Below, in pieces: positions 63,766-64,000 of a stretch of DNA of 64,000 bases. Both the position numbers and the translations under genes were made by a program. The notes under the pieces are model-generated. The model did not search any database. It worked only from the letters and a program-made list of their open reading frames with translations, and was not told the origin of the DNA. This DNA is from Pseudomonas sp. G34 (GTDB taxonomy: Bacteria > Pseudomonadota > Gammaproteobacteria > Pseudomonadales > Pseudomonadaceae). The DNA lies in contig NZ_JAVHZV010000010.1 of assembly GCF_031119625.1 (NCBI RefSeq), positions 124,001 to 188,000 of the forward strand. Direction: 5' to 3'. The stretch's first letter is position 1. Every line of letters starts with the position of its first letter.

Positions 63766-64000
63766 ATGCCCGCTACCATCGGCCACAACATCATCGGCGG
63801 CGCGTACAGCGCAGCCGGCTCCGTCGTTCACAAGAGTCATGACGCCAGCACTGGCGAAGCCCTGCCCCACGACTTCATCCAGGCCACGCCTGAGGAAGTC
63901 GACGCCGCCGCCAAAGCCGCCGCCGCCGCCTACCCGACCTACCGCAGCCTGCCGGCTGCAAAGCGCGCCGCGTTCCTCGATGCCATCGCCGACGAGCTGG
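63766..64000 (+). CDS. 2-oxoglutarate semialdehyde dehydrogenase, N-terminal part (3' truncated)
   Basis: The first 78 codons only; the window ends inside the gene. MPATIGHNIIGGAYSAAGSVVHKSHDASTGEALPHDFIQATPEEVDAAAKAA is the typical start of the aldehyde dehydrogenase (NADP+) group that oxidises 2,5-dioxovalerate to 2-oxoglutarate, the last step of hydroxyproline degradation. Catalytic Cys and Glu lie beyond the window. Ribosome site CAGGAG, 7-8 bp before the ATG. Confidence 0.85.
   Translation, partial: MPATIGHNIIGGAYSAAGSVVHKSHDASTGEALPHDFIQATPEEVDAAAKAAAAAYPTYRSLPAAKRAAFLDAIADEL

Overview
The window is high-GC DNA from a Pseudomonas-type gammaproteobacterium. Support for this comes from the purE-purK/adhP/aspA/pycA-pycB gene repertoire, the AatJQMP-AauSR acidic amino acid module, abundant Pseudomonas-style REP palindromes, several sigma-54 promoters and a CrcZ/CrcY-type small RNA. 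No tRNA, rRNA, CRISPR array or complete transposon is visible. Genes run close to end to end on both strands.

Layout. 1-2.2 kb: tail of a type VI secretion-associated TIGR02270 gene, then a DUF6795 protein and a class 3 lipase (probable effector cassette). 2.2-6.9 kb: exported DUF3299 protein, GlsB/YeaQ membrane protein, purK-purE, alcohol dehydrogenase and an unknown exported protein. 6.9-15.5 kb: a sigma-54 glutamate/aspartate module (AauR sites, aatJQMP, periplasmic gamma-glutamyltransferase, aauS-aauR). 15.7-21.5 kb: LysR regulator, aspA, dicarboxylate symporter and two tandem duplicate solute-binding proteins. 21.5-27.2 kb: three palindromic repeats, then an HTH regulator, two tandem AGCS amino acid symporters preceded by matching three-part operators, and a cytoplasmic asparaginase. 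27.2-35.9 kb: autotransporter, small lipoprotein, glutaminase, homocysteine S-methyltransferase with an ABC transporter lacking its ATPase, GNAT and Lrp/AsnC. 36.3-41 kb: a sigma-54-driven TRAP transporter with an HpxW-like Ntn amidohydrolase. 41.2-51.2 kb: third AGCS symporter, lipoprotein hydrolase, YeeE/YedE permease, YajG-like lipoprotein, two-subunit pyruvate carboxylase with its LysR regulator, and a GntR regulator. 51.3-53.8 kb: two divergent L,D-transpeptidases. 54-64 kb: a trans-4-hydroxy-L-proline catabolic region (epimerase, three-subunit dehydrogenase, deaminase, TRAP transporter, start of 2-oxoglutarate semialdehyde dehydrogenase) that also holds a CrcY-like small RNA.

The common theme is uptake of amino acids and amides (Glu, Asp, Asn, Gln, gamma-glutamyl compounds, hydroxyproline) and their delivery to the TCA cycle as glutamate, aspartate, fumarate or 2-oxoglutarate, with pyruvate carboxylase for anaplerosis. 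Regulation appears layered: local regulators (AauSR, HTH, GntR, LysR, PAS-AraC), three sigma-54 promoters, and catabolite control through the CrcY-like RNA, whose Hfq/Crc-type A-rich motifs also occur in the leaders of aatJ and the second AGCS gene.

The most unusual observations are: (i) a 138-bp MITE-like palindromic element inserted in frame in the hydroxyproline epimerase gene, adding 50 codons and flanked by a ~10-bp direct repeat; (ii) a sigma-54-driven CrcY-like RNA located in the hydroxyproline region; (iii) identically spaced three-half-site operators before both tandem AGCS symporters; (iv) a TTTCGTATACGAAA operator system shared by the hydroxyproline genes and, as a half-site overlapping a terminator, the GntR gene.
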